From Adiantum capillus-veneris (taxonomy: Eukaryota; Streptophyta; Polypodiopsida; Polypodiales; Pteridaceae): a stretch of 64,000 nt of DNA. Both the position numbers and the translations under genes were made by a program. This document shows positions 54,412 through 64,000 of this stretch, in pieces (the first letter of the stretch is position 1; every line of letters starts with the position of its first letter). The notes below the pieces were generated by a model, which saw only the letters and a list, made by a program, of their open reading frames with translations, did no database searches and was not told the origin of the DNA. The DNA lies in NCBI GenBank assembly GCA_014529385.2, contig CM043957.1, positions 85,687,881 through 85,751,880 of the forward strand. The letters are read 5' to 3'.

Positions 54412-56250
54412 AATGATCCATGCACATTTGATAATTAAAAAATTGACATAAAAAATTTCTTGCCCTATCCCTAAAGGATACTTTCTTGAAGTTTCAAAGA
54501 GTTTTTGATTCGGTTTGCCCTTCCATATTGGAGTTTTAGTGTCTACTATATTGTTTGCATTTTTTGTAGACTTGATCCATGTAGCTTCTCGGATGGCAAT
54601 GAAACTTATTAGGTTTATTCCTTATGTCTCCTTGAGTGCAATGGTATGCTTTGTGTGCGAAATGACTTGCCCAAATGCTCTTGAATCCCCGACTCATAGT
54701 GGGTCTATGAAATCATATATTGTTTGATTTAAAAATTTGGAATTTTCAATCTAATACTGTGAATGGATGCACTATGTAACAAGGATCACAAAAAAAACTC
54801 CCAACAATGTTCAAAACTCAAATCAAAATAGTACTGTAAATTTTTATTTTTGTTTGTATGTTCTTGAATAGTTGTTATGGCCTTTTGGCCTTTTGAATGT
54901 GCACATGAGGCTCAAATTCCATGCACTTTTGGGTCCTAACCTACAGGACATGGAGTAGCATTTCAAATGGTGTAAATCGATGGATCATGATTATGTGCAC
55001 TCTTAGATGTAGACAAGGCTTTCTAGATGTACTCGTAGATGTAGACAAAATTTCCCAGATTTCTCTCAGCTAATGTCTTATGAATCCCTTTTCAAAAATT
55101 CCATGCAAAAAAAAAACCATGAAACACTCTGTTTTACACATCTTCCTTTGTTTGGAGTTATGACATTTTCCCCAAAGTTATGGTCAAGTGTTTTTTTTTA
55201 ATGGCACTTTGGAGCAAGCAAGAGTTGGGTCTTAGTCAACTTAACCTACTCTTAGATGTATGAAAGTGGAAGAACTGAAAAAAACAAAAATTATGTAAAA
55301 AGATCTAATGGAATTAGAGCCGTAAAACAAAAATTTAGAAGCACATGAGTGATAACTCAATGCACATGGATGATCTCAAGCCAAACCAATAGCAAATAAA
55401 TGAGTGAAGTAGCACTTGTGGCTTCCCGTAAGCATCAAAATTCCAGTTTGGGCTATGCTCTAAGTGTAAATAGAAATGGTACTTTAGCTTATCTAAAGTC
55501 AATAAGCTAAGAATAGGTCACCCAATCAATTTAGACTTGGTCCTAAAAAATGGAACCAATGTTAGCAGGTTGCCACGATGGATGATAAACAATAGCTCTC
55601 TACACACTAGCATAGCAATGTCAATAAATAGGAAGTAGATTTGGTTGGGGAATGGAAACTACATTAGCTTTTAAGCATGATGGAATGGCCTATTCACACT
55701 GACTAATGAGCTAACAAACAAGAACAAGATATCATGATCAACATGCGGACAATCTTAATTACATCCTACTAGCTAGACTGGGTATTTTGATGAGCACAAA
55801 AGCTCAAAATACAATGAAAAAAAAGGGAAGTGACATGTAATACTCTAATACAACATGCTAGACCATAAAAAACTGTCTTTTTAAGTGTGCAAAGAAATTG
55901 CAACCATTGTTTTTGGATGGTCAAAATTGGCATAACAAGCTTGCATTAGCTTAGGAATACCCCTGTAACCCTTTTCCATCAAAAAGTTAGTGAAATAGAC
56001 ACGAGAAATTTTGAGTTGAATTCATATAAGCTCAGTGTGTAGAGTGTTGCTAAACAACACCATCTAAAAATGAGTTCAAAGTGACTTGTATACTTAGGGG
56101 TCTAAAAACATTAAAGTTCTATAGTCATGTAGGCTAAGTAATAACTAATTTGACTCTCATCTACTCACCTATGCTCATCATCTATGAATCTATGAATCCA
56201 TTTACAATCTAGAGCTCCTGTTGAGCTTAAGTAGTTTCACATAACATTGC
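54412..56250. other. Region without recognised genes
   Basis: AT-rich, with scattered short frames only. I recognise no transposon domain, RNA gene or terminal repeat here. Confidence 0.5.
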
Positions 56251-56279
56251 TTGGGAAAATATAACAAGACTTTACAATT

Positions 56280-56850
56280 GAAGAAAAAGTTAATCACCAC
56301 CTTGATGTCCACCTTGGAAAATAACTTCAATTACTCCAAAATTCTAGTTATCTTTGCATCCTTGCTCCAATATGCTTCTCTTCTTGTCAAAAAAGTGTTG
56401 CCATTATAGTGTGTTGCTACTATAGAGTTGCTATCGTGACTCATAACACCATGTAAAAACACTTTCTTTACATCTATTTGATATAGGACCATCCTTATGA
56501 AGGAGCCATGGGTATAGTTGTATCCACAAACTGACCATCTTGACTACAAGGGTGAATTTCTTCTCATAATCAATCCCATAAGTTTGTGCATAACCTATTG
56601 TCACCAATCTACATGTAGACCTCTTGGGGTGAGTGCTCTTCGTTCTGTCCCATGTGTATTCTCTCTAGATTTTCCATGATTATGTGTCGTGTATTGCATG
56701 ATGGCTATACCCTTTGCCACTAGGAGCTGCAATTACCTTCATCCATTTTGTTAATGGCTCTTAATGTGAAATTACATTCTTCATTACTAAAAAGCTTTGT
56801 TAATGTACCTTAGACTCTCCTATGGTATTGCACTAATATATTATCTATGG
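56280..56850 (-). pseudogene. pol: Ty1/copia RT relic C4
   Basis: The minus strand gives degraded but recognisable copia RT: RLVTIGYAQTYGIDYEKKF followed by TLVVKM and DVKKVFLHG-like traces, with stops and shifts throughout. No other domain of the element is identifiable nearby. The relic is old. Confidence 0.65.
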
Positions 56851-57849
56851 TGATGATATTGAACTAACCTTGCAATAAAAGAGATAGAGATTGCCACATA
56901 CAATGGGGTAACAACTTCCCTTTACTTGAAAATACTAGGCATCACAAATGGCAAAGAGGGCATTCAAAGCTTAAAAATCTATGGGCTTCATACTTGAAAA
57001 GTAAACAAAAAAGGAAATTTCATAAAGAAAAAACCCATGGGGAGTTGTCAAACCCATGGGCACATGTGAGACTATCCAAACTAGGGCTACCCAAGCACAA
57101 TCTCAACAAATTTAGTATGAGCAAGCACTTAGAACCATCCTAAATGTTATGGATGATGAGTTTTTGTATCACTTGGATGTTGCCAACAACTAGGCTTTGA
57201 AGCTTGGCAAAAGATGGAGAGGATTTTCAGAGCCAAAGCCCATATATGAAGCTCTTGTGATGTCCTCAAGTGACATGGGCATGAAAATACCTTCTTTGGG
57301 TAGATGCTTGAATCATGAATTCTTCTATTTTAATTTCTCCTTCATTTTTTTCGGCTTAAATCCATCGATATTCTTAGCTATCTCTTGTTTCCTTTACTAT
57401 GCGTAGGCTATGTGCTGTAAAGCTACCTTCAATTTCATTTCTTCTTTTTTCTCAAGATATTTTGCATATTATTGAAAAATAAAAAGTCTCTCCTCGTCCT
57501 CTAATTTGGTGTCACTAGAGAGATCATGGACCACTTTATATTTTCCTCCTAGGAAGTCCACCTTCTCATATGGAAACATACAACATGAGTTCATCAAGAA
57601 GGGCTTTTTAATGTAAATGTTTACATAAATTTATTTACGTGAGGGGTATTTAAATCTATTTTTTTAAAAAAAATTGTAAGTTTAACGAAGAAAAGGGGAA
57701 GGTTTATCCCATTTGAATCTCACAAGTAAGAGACTTTTTAATTAGCACTTGGATGCATGTTGTATCTGGGTCTTATATGTAGTGGATGCCCCAAGGTGTT
57801 CTTTTGGGAGCTTCCTTTACATTTGTGGTTTGTGGGATTTGATGTTATG
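56851..57849. other. Region without recognised genes
   Basis: Short unassigned frames only. It includes CAAATGGGGTAACAACTTCC-like low-information sequence and no repeat structure that I could see. Confidence 0.45.
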
Positions 57850-58285
57850 GGTATGTATGTAGAGATGGTAGTGATGGAATGTTATTCTTACCCCTTCCCC
57901 CATTGTTTGTAGAGGAGGAATCGTACTCATTTGACTTGTCCTCCTTGGTATCTTGGTATTTTGTAGCTTTTCCTTCTTGAGATGTCCTTGCAGCTTGATC
58001 TTTAATGGTTGTTTGATCCCTTGCAATCTCCTATGCTGATAGGATTGCATCCTCTTGTTGCCTTTTCACGTGTTTGTAGAGACGGTGGTGTTTTTATGTC
58101 ATTCGTATTGCTTCCCCCATTGTTTGTAGAGGAGGAATCATACTCATTTGGGTTTTTCTCCTTGGTATCTTGGTCTTTTGTAACTATTCCTTCTTGAGTT
58201 TTCCTTGCAGCTTGATCTTAAGTGGTTGTTTGATCCTTTGGAATCCTCTATGCTGATAGTATTGCATCCTCTTTTTTACTTTTCT
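57850..58285. repeat. 218-bp tandem duplication
   Basis: Two imperfect head-to-tail copies. CATTGTTTGTAGAGGAGGAA occurs at 57901 and 58119, and CTTGCAGCTTGATCTT and GCTGATAG...ATTGCATCCTC recur in order. The copies differ at many positions. The repeat lies directly before copy 2 of the 1.64-kb repeat. Confidence 0.88.
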
Positions 58286-58378
58286 CCATCTCTTCTTGTT
58301 GTTTCCATTGGTTTCCTCTTTCTAACTTCTCAACTACTTCTTTGGACTCTTTTGAGATCCTCTTGCTAGGATTCATCA

Positions 58379-58774
58379 CGAAAAACATAGTGCAATATAG
58401 AGAGAGTATAATGTTGAGACTAGACCCAAGGGAGGATGCCAAGCTCAATGCAAAGAGGTTATACAAAGCTTTGTTTGAGGTTGTACATTGCAAGAAAGAT
58501 GGCATGCAATGCATATAATGGGGTGAAAGTCAACAATGCTTGGCTACAAGAGCAGGGCTAGATAGTTCTGTGATGGGTAATGAAAAATCCCTACTGTCGA
58601 TAAAATGTCAAGATACTAGGCTCGTTATTGATGCAAGCAATGCGACAACCAGTGGATATCTAAGGACAACACAATGGTGAAAAACGTTTGATTGGTATAT
58701 AGTAGAAATAGGTGAGATATGCATCAAGTTGCGAGCATGTGGAGTCTTCAGTTTTTTTCCTTCATGCCATCTCA

Positions 58775-58847
<73 letters not shown>

Positions 58848-60020
58848 AGCAAGCTTTTTTTTTTTGGTGTGAATCTATAGAGAAAAGTTTGCTTTGTGGA
58901 TAGAAAGCTTGCTCAAAGATATCTCTCCATACCCATCCCCTAAGAAAAAAGAAAGAGTGAATTGCACAATTAGTATATCAATACAAAGGACATGTTAGTA
59001 TACTAGTGTTATAATTGGCTAGCATATTTTGTGGTAGCTTTGCAAATTTCAATTTTAAGGAAACAATTCCCAAACATACACACATCCTCATAAGCTAAAA
59101 TCCATCAATACTCAAAGATTAACCCAAACAAAACCATTTTACGTCTTGTTAGATCTTTGGATATTTAATTTTGGTAGTCTCTACCCCTTTGCTAGGTGTC
59201 TAAGGATTCCTAGGATGGGCACCATAAAAGTTTTAAATTGGGAATCCTATTTAAAAGTTTCCTTATAGTCATAAGCTTTCTCCCACCTTTCTCCCTAGCT
59301 ATACATGGCTCAATTTGGTGTTATGTATAAAAAATTAGAGCACTTTTGGTGGATTTTATCTAAAACAACTTCAAAACCACTTAACAAGATCAAGAATGGT
59401 TAATTTAAATAGTATTTCTGAGTGATACCTATATGACTAGACTTCTCTTGATATGTACATTATTGAAATGGGTAGTTACAATATTCCACTATGAAGGAAT
59501 CCATGGAGTCCAATCCATGTGTTGTCTCACTTTTGAACTGTGACTTGACCACTCTATTGTACTAGTCTTGTGCTACTTGGTGGTACGGTTTTTGAATTAT
59601 TTAGATCATAAAATCACCAAAAGCAATTATTTTACTTGTTTGGTATGTTTTTACCACTCTTTGACCCTAGAAAACTTCACTAGGCACTTATTCCAAGTTA
59701 GATCTATGAGATGGTAAAATTTCATGTCATTTAATTGGTGCGCGTCGATTGAAATCCATGTGCCTCTACATTTATGAAAATTGACTTTATCACCCTATGA
59801 CGTTACGTCTCTAAAATGTTGCTCCAAAATTCCAAGTGATTTGGAGTTATTTTATCCCCTCCACTATGAGTTTCAATGTTTCATATGCAATCTAAATTTT
59901 GGAGCCAACAAACTTGTTTCGTTTTTTCTTTTTAAATCCCTAATTTGCTAACGTTTCAAGGCTGCAATACTTAGGCTACGAACTATGTGTGGTACAAATC
60001 TCAGTGTCATATGTGATTAC
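58379..60020. repeat. 1.64-kb direct repeat, copy 2
   Basis: Near-identical to 52769-54411, including several hundred bases of unique-looking AT-rich sequence. Its (CT)n tract (58780-58843) is longer than in copy 1. The copy ends exactly where the copia element C5 LTR begins, so either C5 inserted into the repeat and removed its right part, or the boundary coincides. Confidence 0.92.
58780..58843. repeat. (CT)32 microsatellite
   Basis: Pure CT tract within repeat copy 2. Confidence 0.95.
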
Positions 60021-60342
60021 TGTAAAGAATGAGGATGCAAGAGAGCTACACAAGACAAGCACAAAGCACACAAAGATGGAAAGCTTCTTCTTCTTCTTCA
60101 CAGAAAAGAGAGTACAAAATGACTTAGTGTTAAAGCTGAAAAGTAGCACATATGTACATGCGGTCACTAAGTGTGAACTCGCTAGAAGCGTACTAGGCAG
60201 GCACTATAAGTGTAGTCCAGCTGTAGAATCACTTGCAGAGATCCTCCGTGTCGGTCACCTAACGCGCCAGTGAGTAAATGCCGTAAGCGGCCAAGACCCG
60301 TAGTGGATGCCAGCTCAAGGTGTAGAGCTCGACATCTCAACA
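60021..60342 (-). repeat. 3' LTR of C5
   Basis: On the minus strand it starts TGTTGAGATGTCGAGCTC and ends CATTCTTTACA. The purine tract lies directly upstream in element orientation. The RNase H stop codon (60315-60317) lies 25 bases inside the LTR. The flank on the far side is GATTAC, the end of the 1.64-kb repeat. Confidence 0.88.
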
Positions 60343-62399
60343 CTCCCCCTCGAGCTCTGCATGTTGCAGAGTCCAAGCATAGTCCGAAAACGTTGAAGCT
60401 TCTCAGCTCTGAGGGCCTTGGTAAAGATATCCGCTATCTGCTCCTCTGTGCTGAAGTAGACCAAGTCGATGTTGCCCGCCAACACTCGCTCTCGAACGTA
60501 GTGGTAATGGACCTCTATGTGTTTGGTCCTAGCATGGAACACTGGGTTCCTAGCCAACTGCATGCTGCTGAGGTTGTCACAATGGATGAAAATATGCTGG
60601 TCCACCTGCACTCCCAAGTCCTCAAGTAATGTGCGTAGCCAAGCTACCTCGCACGCCGCAACTTTTGCACCTCTGTACTCGGCCTCTGTGCTCGATAAAG
60701 CAACCGTAGGCTGCTTTTTGCTGCTCCAAGTAACAGCAGCACTCCCAAAAGAGAACATGAAGCCACTCGTAGATCTCCTATCAACAATGCTACCTGCCCA
60801 ATCTGCATCTGTATACCCATACAATGCTAATGGTGCATCTGCTGCATAGAACAATGCGTAGTCAAGAGTACCTTGCACATACCTAAGTGTGTGTCGTACT
60901 CCATCCAAATGTGGCTTCCTCGGAAGCTGCATGAACTGACTCTCCAAGCCTACTGTGTAGCTCAAGTCTGGCCTCGTGATAGTCAAGTAGATTAGACTAC
61001 CCACAATCTTCCTGTACATGTTGACATCCTCAACAACATCACCCTTCTCTGCACTCAGCTTTGCATTCACATCCAAGGGAATAGAAATTGGCTTACAATC
61101 AGCCATACCATACTTTGACATCATGTCCAAAGCATACTGTCTCTGTGATAGCCATACACCCTCTGGAGTCCTGATCACCTCAATGCCAAGAAAGTAGCGC
61201 AACTCGCCTAAATATTTCATTTCAAACTCCTGTTTGAGAAGACCCTTCACATGGTCAATCTCCATAGCATTGTCACCAACAATAATAAGGTCATCTACAT
61301 ATATGGTAATGACCACAATCCCCACATCACTCTCACGTACATAGAGTGAATGATCAGCATGAGCTTTCCTAAAACCAATACTGACAAGATACTTGGCAAT
61401 CCTGTCATACCATGCTCTAGAGCCCTGCTTCAAACCATACAAAGCTTTGAGAAGTCTGCATACATAATCTGGGTAACCTGGATTGACATAACCAGGTGGC
61501 TGATCCATATACACTTCCTATTGCAACTCACCATTCAAAAAGGCATTCTTTACATCCATTTGATGCATAATCCATCCTCTAGATGCAGCCACTGCTATGA
61601 CAGCTCTCACAGTCGTCATCTTTGCCACTGGAGCAAAGGTCTCCTCATAGTCTATGCCATGCGTCTGTGCATAACCCTTTGCGACCAGCCTTGCCTTGTG
61701 ACGCTCAATGTTACCATCAGCCTTATGCTTGGTTTCATACACCCATTTACAACCAATAGCTTTCTTGCCACTTGGCAATGGCACCAACTCCCATGTGTCG
61801 TTTGCTTCCAATGCAGCCATCTCTTCATTCATTGCATCATCCCAATGCACATTTCCAACTGCATCCTCAAAACATGTGGGCTCCACATCCTGTATCACCT
61901 TAGCCATGTAGGCTTGGTGATGCGCTAGATACCCATCATAAGTCAATTTCTGAACTGGATTTCTGACTCTATTAGATCTGCGCGGTCCTGGGTCACTCCT
62001 TTGCCCTCTAGCATCTTCTTGTACTTTCCTTACACCAGGTGTCCTGACAGCCGGAATTCCAAATTCCTCATCAAGACTTTGTTCAGCACCATCTGAATCC
62101 ATGTCTACATGTGAAAAACCTGATGATGCATCAGCCATAAAGGGAGGTTCATCAACCTTTTCCTTTCCTTTTCGTGATACATTCCCTGTACCTGTTGGTG
62201 GAGTAACCTGCATACGTAGTCTACCATTCCATGGTTTCTCAACAGAGCCACGAGAAGAGGACTCTTGTGGTCCACTCAAAACCTGTGACTGTGGCCTCAC
62301 ATTTTGTACAACCACATCATCTTTTACATCAGCCCCAATAGTGCCATGTGCATTACTGTACCAGCTGCTCATCTCATCAAAGACTACATCTCTGCTCAC
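60315..62399 (-). pseudogene. pol: RT-RNase H of C5, one in-frame stop
   Basis: The frame from 62399 holds the integrase C-terminal part (RELRVSRDVVFDEM-like start, a Ser/Asp-rich linker, RRSNRVRNPVQKLTYDGYLA) and the RT start (NDTWELVPLPSGKKAIGCKW, RLVAKGYAQTHGIDYEETFA, MDVKNAFLNGELQ). A TAG at 61518-61520 follows. The same frame continues with VYMDQPPGYVNPGYPDYVCR, YGLKQGSRAWYDRI, the active site VITIYVDDLIIVG, LGELRYFLGIEVIRTPEGVW, and RNase H (GYTDADWAGSIVDRRSTSGF, STEAEYRGAKVAACEVAWL, HARTKHIEVHYHYVRE). All catalytic motifs are intact. Only the stop separates this from a complete RT. Confidence 0.93.
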
Positions 62400-62441
62400 T
62401 CGTAATTCTCGTGTAGTAGGATTGTAGCACCTATACCCCTT

Positions 62442-62985
62442 TTATTCAAGGGAATATCCCACAAGAATACATTTCTCTGCTTTAGGATCCAATTTCCTAC
62501 ACAACTCATCTGGTACATGCACGTAAGCTATGCAGCCAAACACTTTCAAGTGTGCCAAATCAGGCTTTGTACCTGTAAACTTTTCCTCAGGTGTTACATC
62601 ATGCACCGCAGCTGTAGGTGTCTTGTTCATAATGTACACAGCTGTATTTACGGCTTCAGCCCAGAAATGATGAGGCATGTTCTTCTCATTCATCAATGCA
62701 CGTGCAACCTCTGCAATGTGCCTGTTTTTCCTTTCTGCGACCCCATTCTGTTGTGGAGTATATCTGCATGTAAACTGCCTGCGTATACCATGCATTCGCA
62801 GAAAATCTGAAAAATCATTGGAGAAGTACTCTCCCCCTCCATCTGAACTCAATGTCTTGATTTGCATATGTGTCTCCTTCTCAATCATGACTTTGAAGTC
62901 TTGAAAGTGACCAAACACTTCACTTTTGTTACGCATGAAGTAGACCCATACTTTCCTTGTATGGTCATCAATGAAAGAGACATAA
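62442..62985 (-). pseudogene. pol: Integrase fragment of C5
   Basis: The frame begins within the core at about NFYVSFIDDHTRKVWVYFM (first Asp region lost or just upstream) and continues with KTLSSDGGGEYFSNDFSDFL (second Asp), YTPQQNGVAERKNRHI (Glu) and VFGCIAYVHVPDELCRKLDP and CILVGYSLE. It ends at a TAA (62442-62444) in the same frame as the RT frame downstream. The zinc finger and everything upstream are missing. Confidence 0.9.
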
Positions 62986-64000
62986 AAATTGGCAAGGATG
63001 TTCTAGTATTGGTACATATCTCAAGCTGATAATTAAGTTTCTTTATGCTTTATGATACTTGGGAATTTGGGACTAAAACAAATTGGCATAACAGTTCTCT
63101 AAAACAAACTAACCTATGGGTAAAATAAGACACTTGGATCAAAAGGGGTGATGGCCTTTTGATCAAAATGATATATATGTTAAAAATCTATTTAAATGTC
63201 TTTTGAAACATTGGGATATATAGAAAACATACAATTACTGACATTTTTTTTCTCTCTGAAAAGAACTAAAAGACATGAACATTTTTTAATAGTGGTTTTA
63301 AGTTAAAAAAGGGTTGTAAGTTGGACATGGATAATAACTGATATAGTCCGTTGACACTTGTAATACACATCCAAGGCTAACGAATCTATTGTCTTGTTTG
63401 GATGAATGCAGGTGAGGACTCTATCCTTTCTTGGATTTTTTTTTTGGTTTAAAGCTATTGTCAATCAAGATAATATACCTGCTCTTACCACTTGGGAAGT
63501 AATTCTTTATTGGATCACTATCATTGTATACTAGAATGAGCCTTCATTCTCATATGCCATGCACACAGATAATTCTAAGATCGAGTTATTTTTGTACTAA
63601 TTTTTTCCTTTTCTCTGAAGCAAGCTGTCTTTTGAATGCAAAAGTTCAATTATGTCTTATATAAGTTAAAACAGCTACACACACGTCCTATACATAAGGT
63701 TTCTTTTCATTTTTTTGAAAAGAAACCGAGACACTGGCTCTAGAGACTATCTTGAATCTTGTTTTCATGCTTGGACCCATTGCCGTTAATTCCTTGATTG
63801 GTTGGTTGGTGTTAGGTGGTCCTACATAAGCTAAGACTCTGGTTTCCTGCTCACGGCTTTCATGGTTTCTGACCTTGCAAGTTTAAGGATTGCAGGCCCA
63901 AACTACTGGACTAATCATATATATACTTTCTTTCAGGATCACAACACTTTAAGTTGACAACTTGCATGAGAGTAAACCACGACCCAGAGAAACATACAAG
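62986..64000. other. Right flank without recognised genes
   Basis: About 1 kb of AT-rich DNA, with no homology I can see to the copia 5' half, to the 1.64-kb repeat or to any protein domain. It shows where the C5 element was truncated. Confidence 0.5.

Larger units (their letters stand above)
60021..62985 (-). mobile_element. Ty1/copia retrotransposon C5, 5' half missing
   Basis: A 3' LTR of 322 bp (60021-60342), a purine tract (AGGGGGAG) and minus-strand RNase H, RT and most of the integrase. Homology stops inside the integrase core at about 62985. Integrase finger, protease, gag and 5' LTR are missing, with unrelated DNA beyond. The coding part is remarkably well preserved: from about 62985 to 60315 the frame is continuous apart from two stop codons. 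This suggests a fairly young element cut by a deletion or by incomplete integration. Confidence 0.92.

Noticed and set aside
52769-60020. The 1.64-kb repeats as LTRs of one large element
   Set aside because: No TG...CA ends, primer site, purine tract or target duplication was seen, and the interior holds only an old copia relic on the minus strand.
1-64000. CRISPR array, phage, bacterial operon or defence system
   Set aside because: Introns with plant-type splice sites, plant retrotransposons and the absence of prokaryotic gene organisation exclude these. The tandem repeats seen are microsatellites, minisatellites or duplications without regular spacers.

Overview
The window is nuclear DNA of a land plant, very probably one with a large, repeat-rich genome. 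The evidence is one host gene with about 24 exons that encodes a full-size ABCG/PDR transporter, a family found in plants and fungi. It is embedded in nested Ty3/gypsy, Ty1/copia, LINE, SINE-like and Helitron sequence and many long (CT)n/(GA)n tracts. I cannot name the species. There is no bacterial-type gene, CRISPR array or rRNA operon.

Layout. 1-2403: the left end of a minus-strand gypsy element (LTR, primer-binding site, start of gag), itself cut by another LTR-like end at about 108. 2404-3957: upstream region of the host gene. 3958-17039 (+): the ABCG/PDR gene. Its exons can be followed through NBD1, TMD1, linker, NBD2 and TMD2, but it carries two frameshifts, one in-frame stop and damaged NBD1 Walker B residues, so it is probably a pseudogene. 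Its introns hold a 5'-truncated LINE next to a run of 36 G, a tRNA-derived SINE-like repeat and long dinucleotide tracts. 18144-27025 (+): a complete, young gypsy chromovirus-like element with 1620-bp LTRs and AATTG target duplication, of the same family as the one at the left edge.

27026-33366: sparse sequence, then decayed minus-strand copia remnants. 33367-43113 (+): a second, older gypsy element (GCATA target duplication) inserted in the reverse transcriptase of a copia relic exactly at its YVDD-coding site. A 745-bp solo LTR (CATAG target duplication) sits inside this gypsy's integrase, giving a three-level nest. 43240-44010 (-): remnant of the N-terminal domain of a Helitron Rep-helicase protein. 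44010-46960: AT-rich DNA with a perfect 27-bp inverted repeat and microsatellites. 46970-52107 (-): a decayed copia element with short LTRs. 52769-54411 and 58379-60020: two direct copies of a roughly 1.64-kb sequence. 60021-62985 (-): a copia element with a nearly open RT-RNase H frame, lacking its 5' half. 62986-64000: nothing recognised.

The genes do not form a pathway. The window records successive retrotransposon insertions around a decaying transporter gene. The most useful observations are the dated nest, short tandem duplications in the pol genes of both gypsy elements, dinucleotide tracts at a near-constant 31-36 nt from three splice acceptors, the G36/C36 tract at the LINE 3' end, and an RS-rich domain in gypsy gag. 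I did not find convincing evidence of a new biological system.
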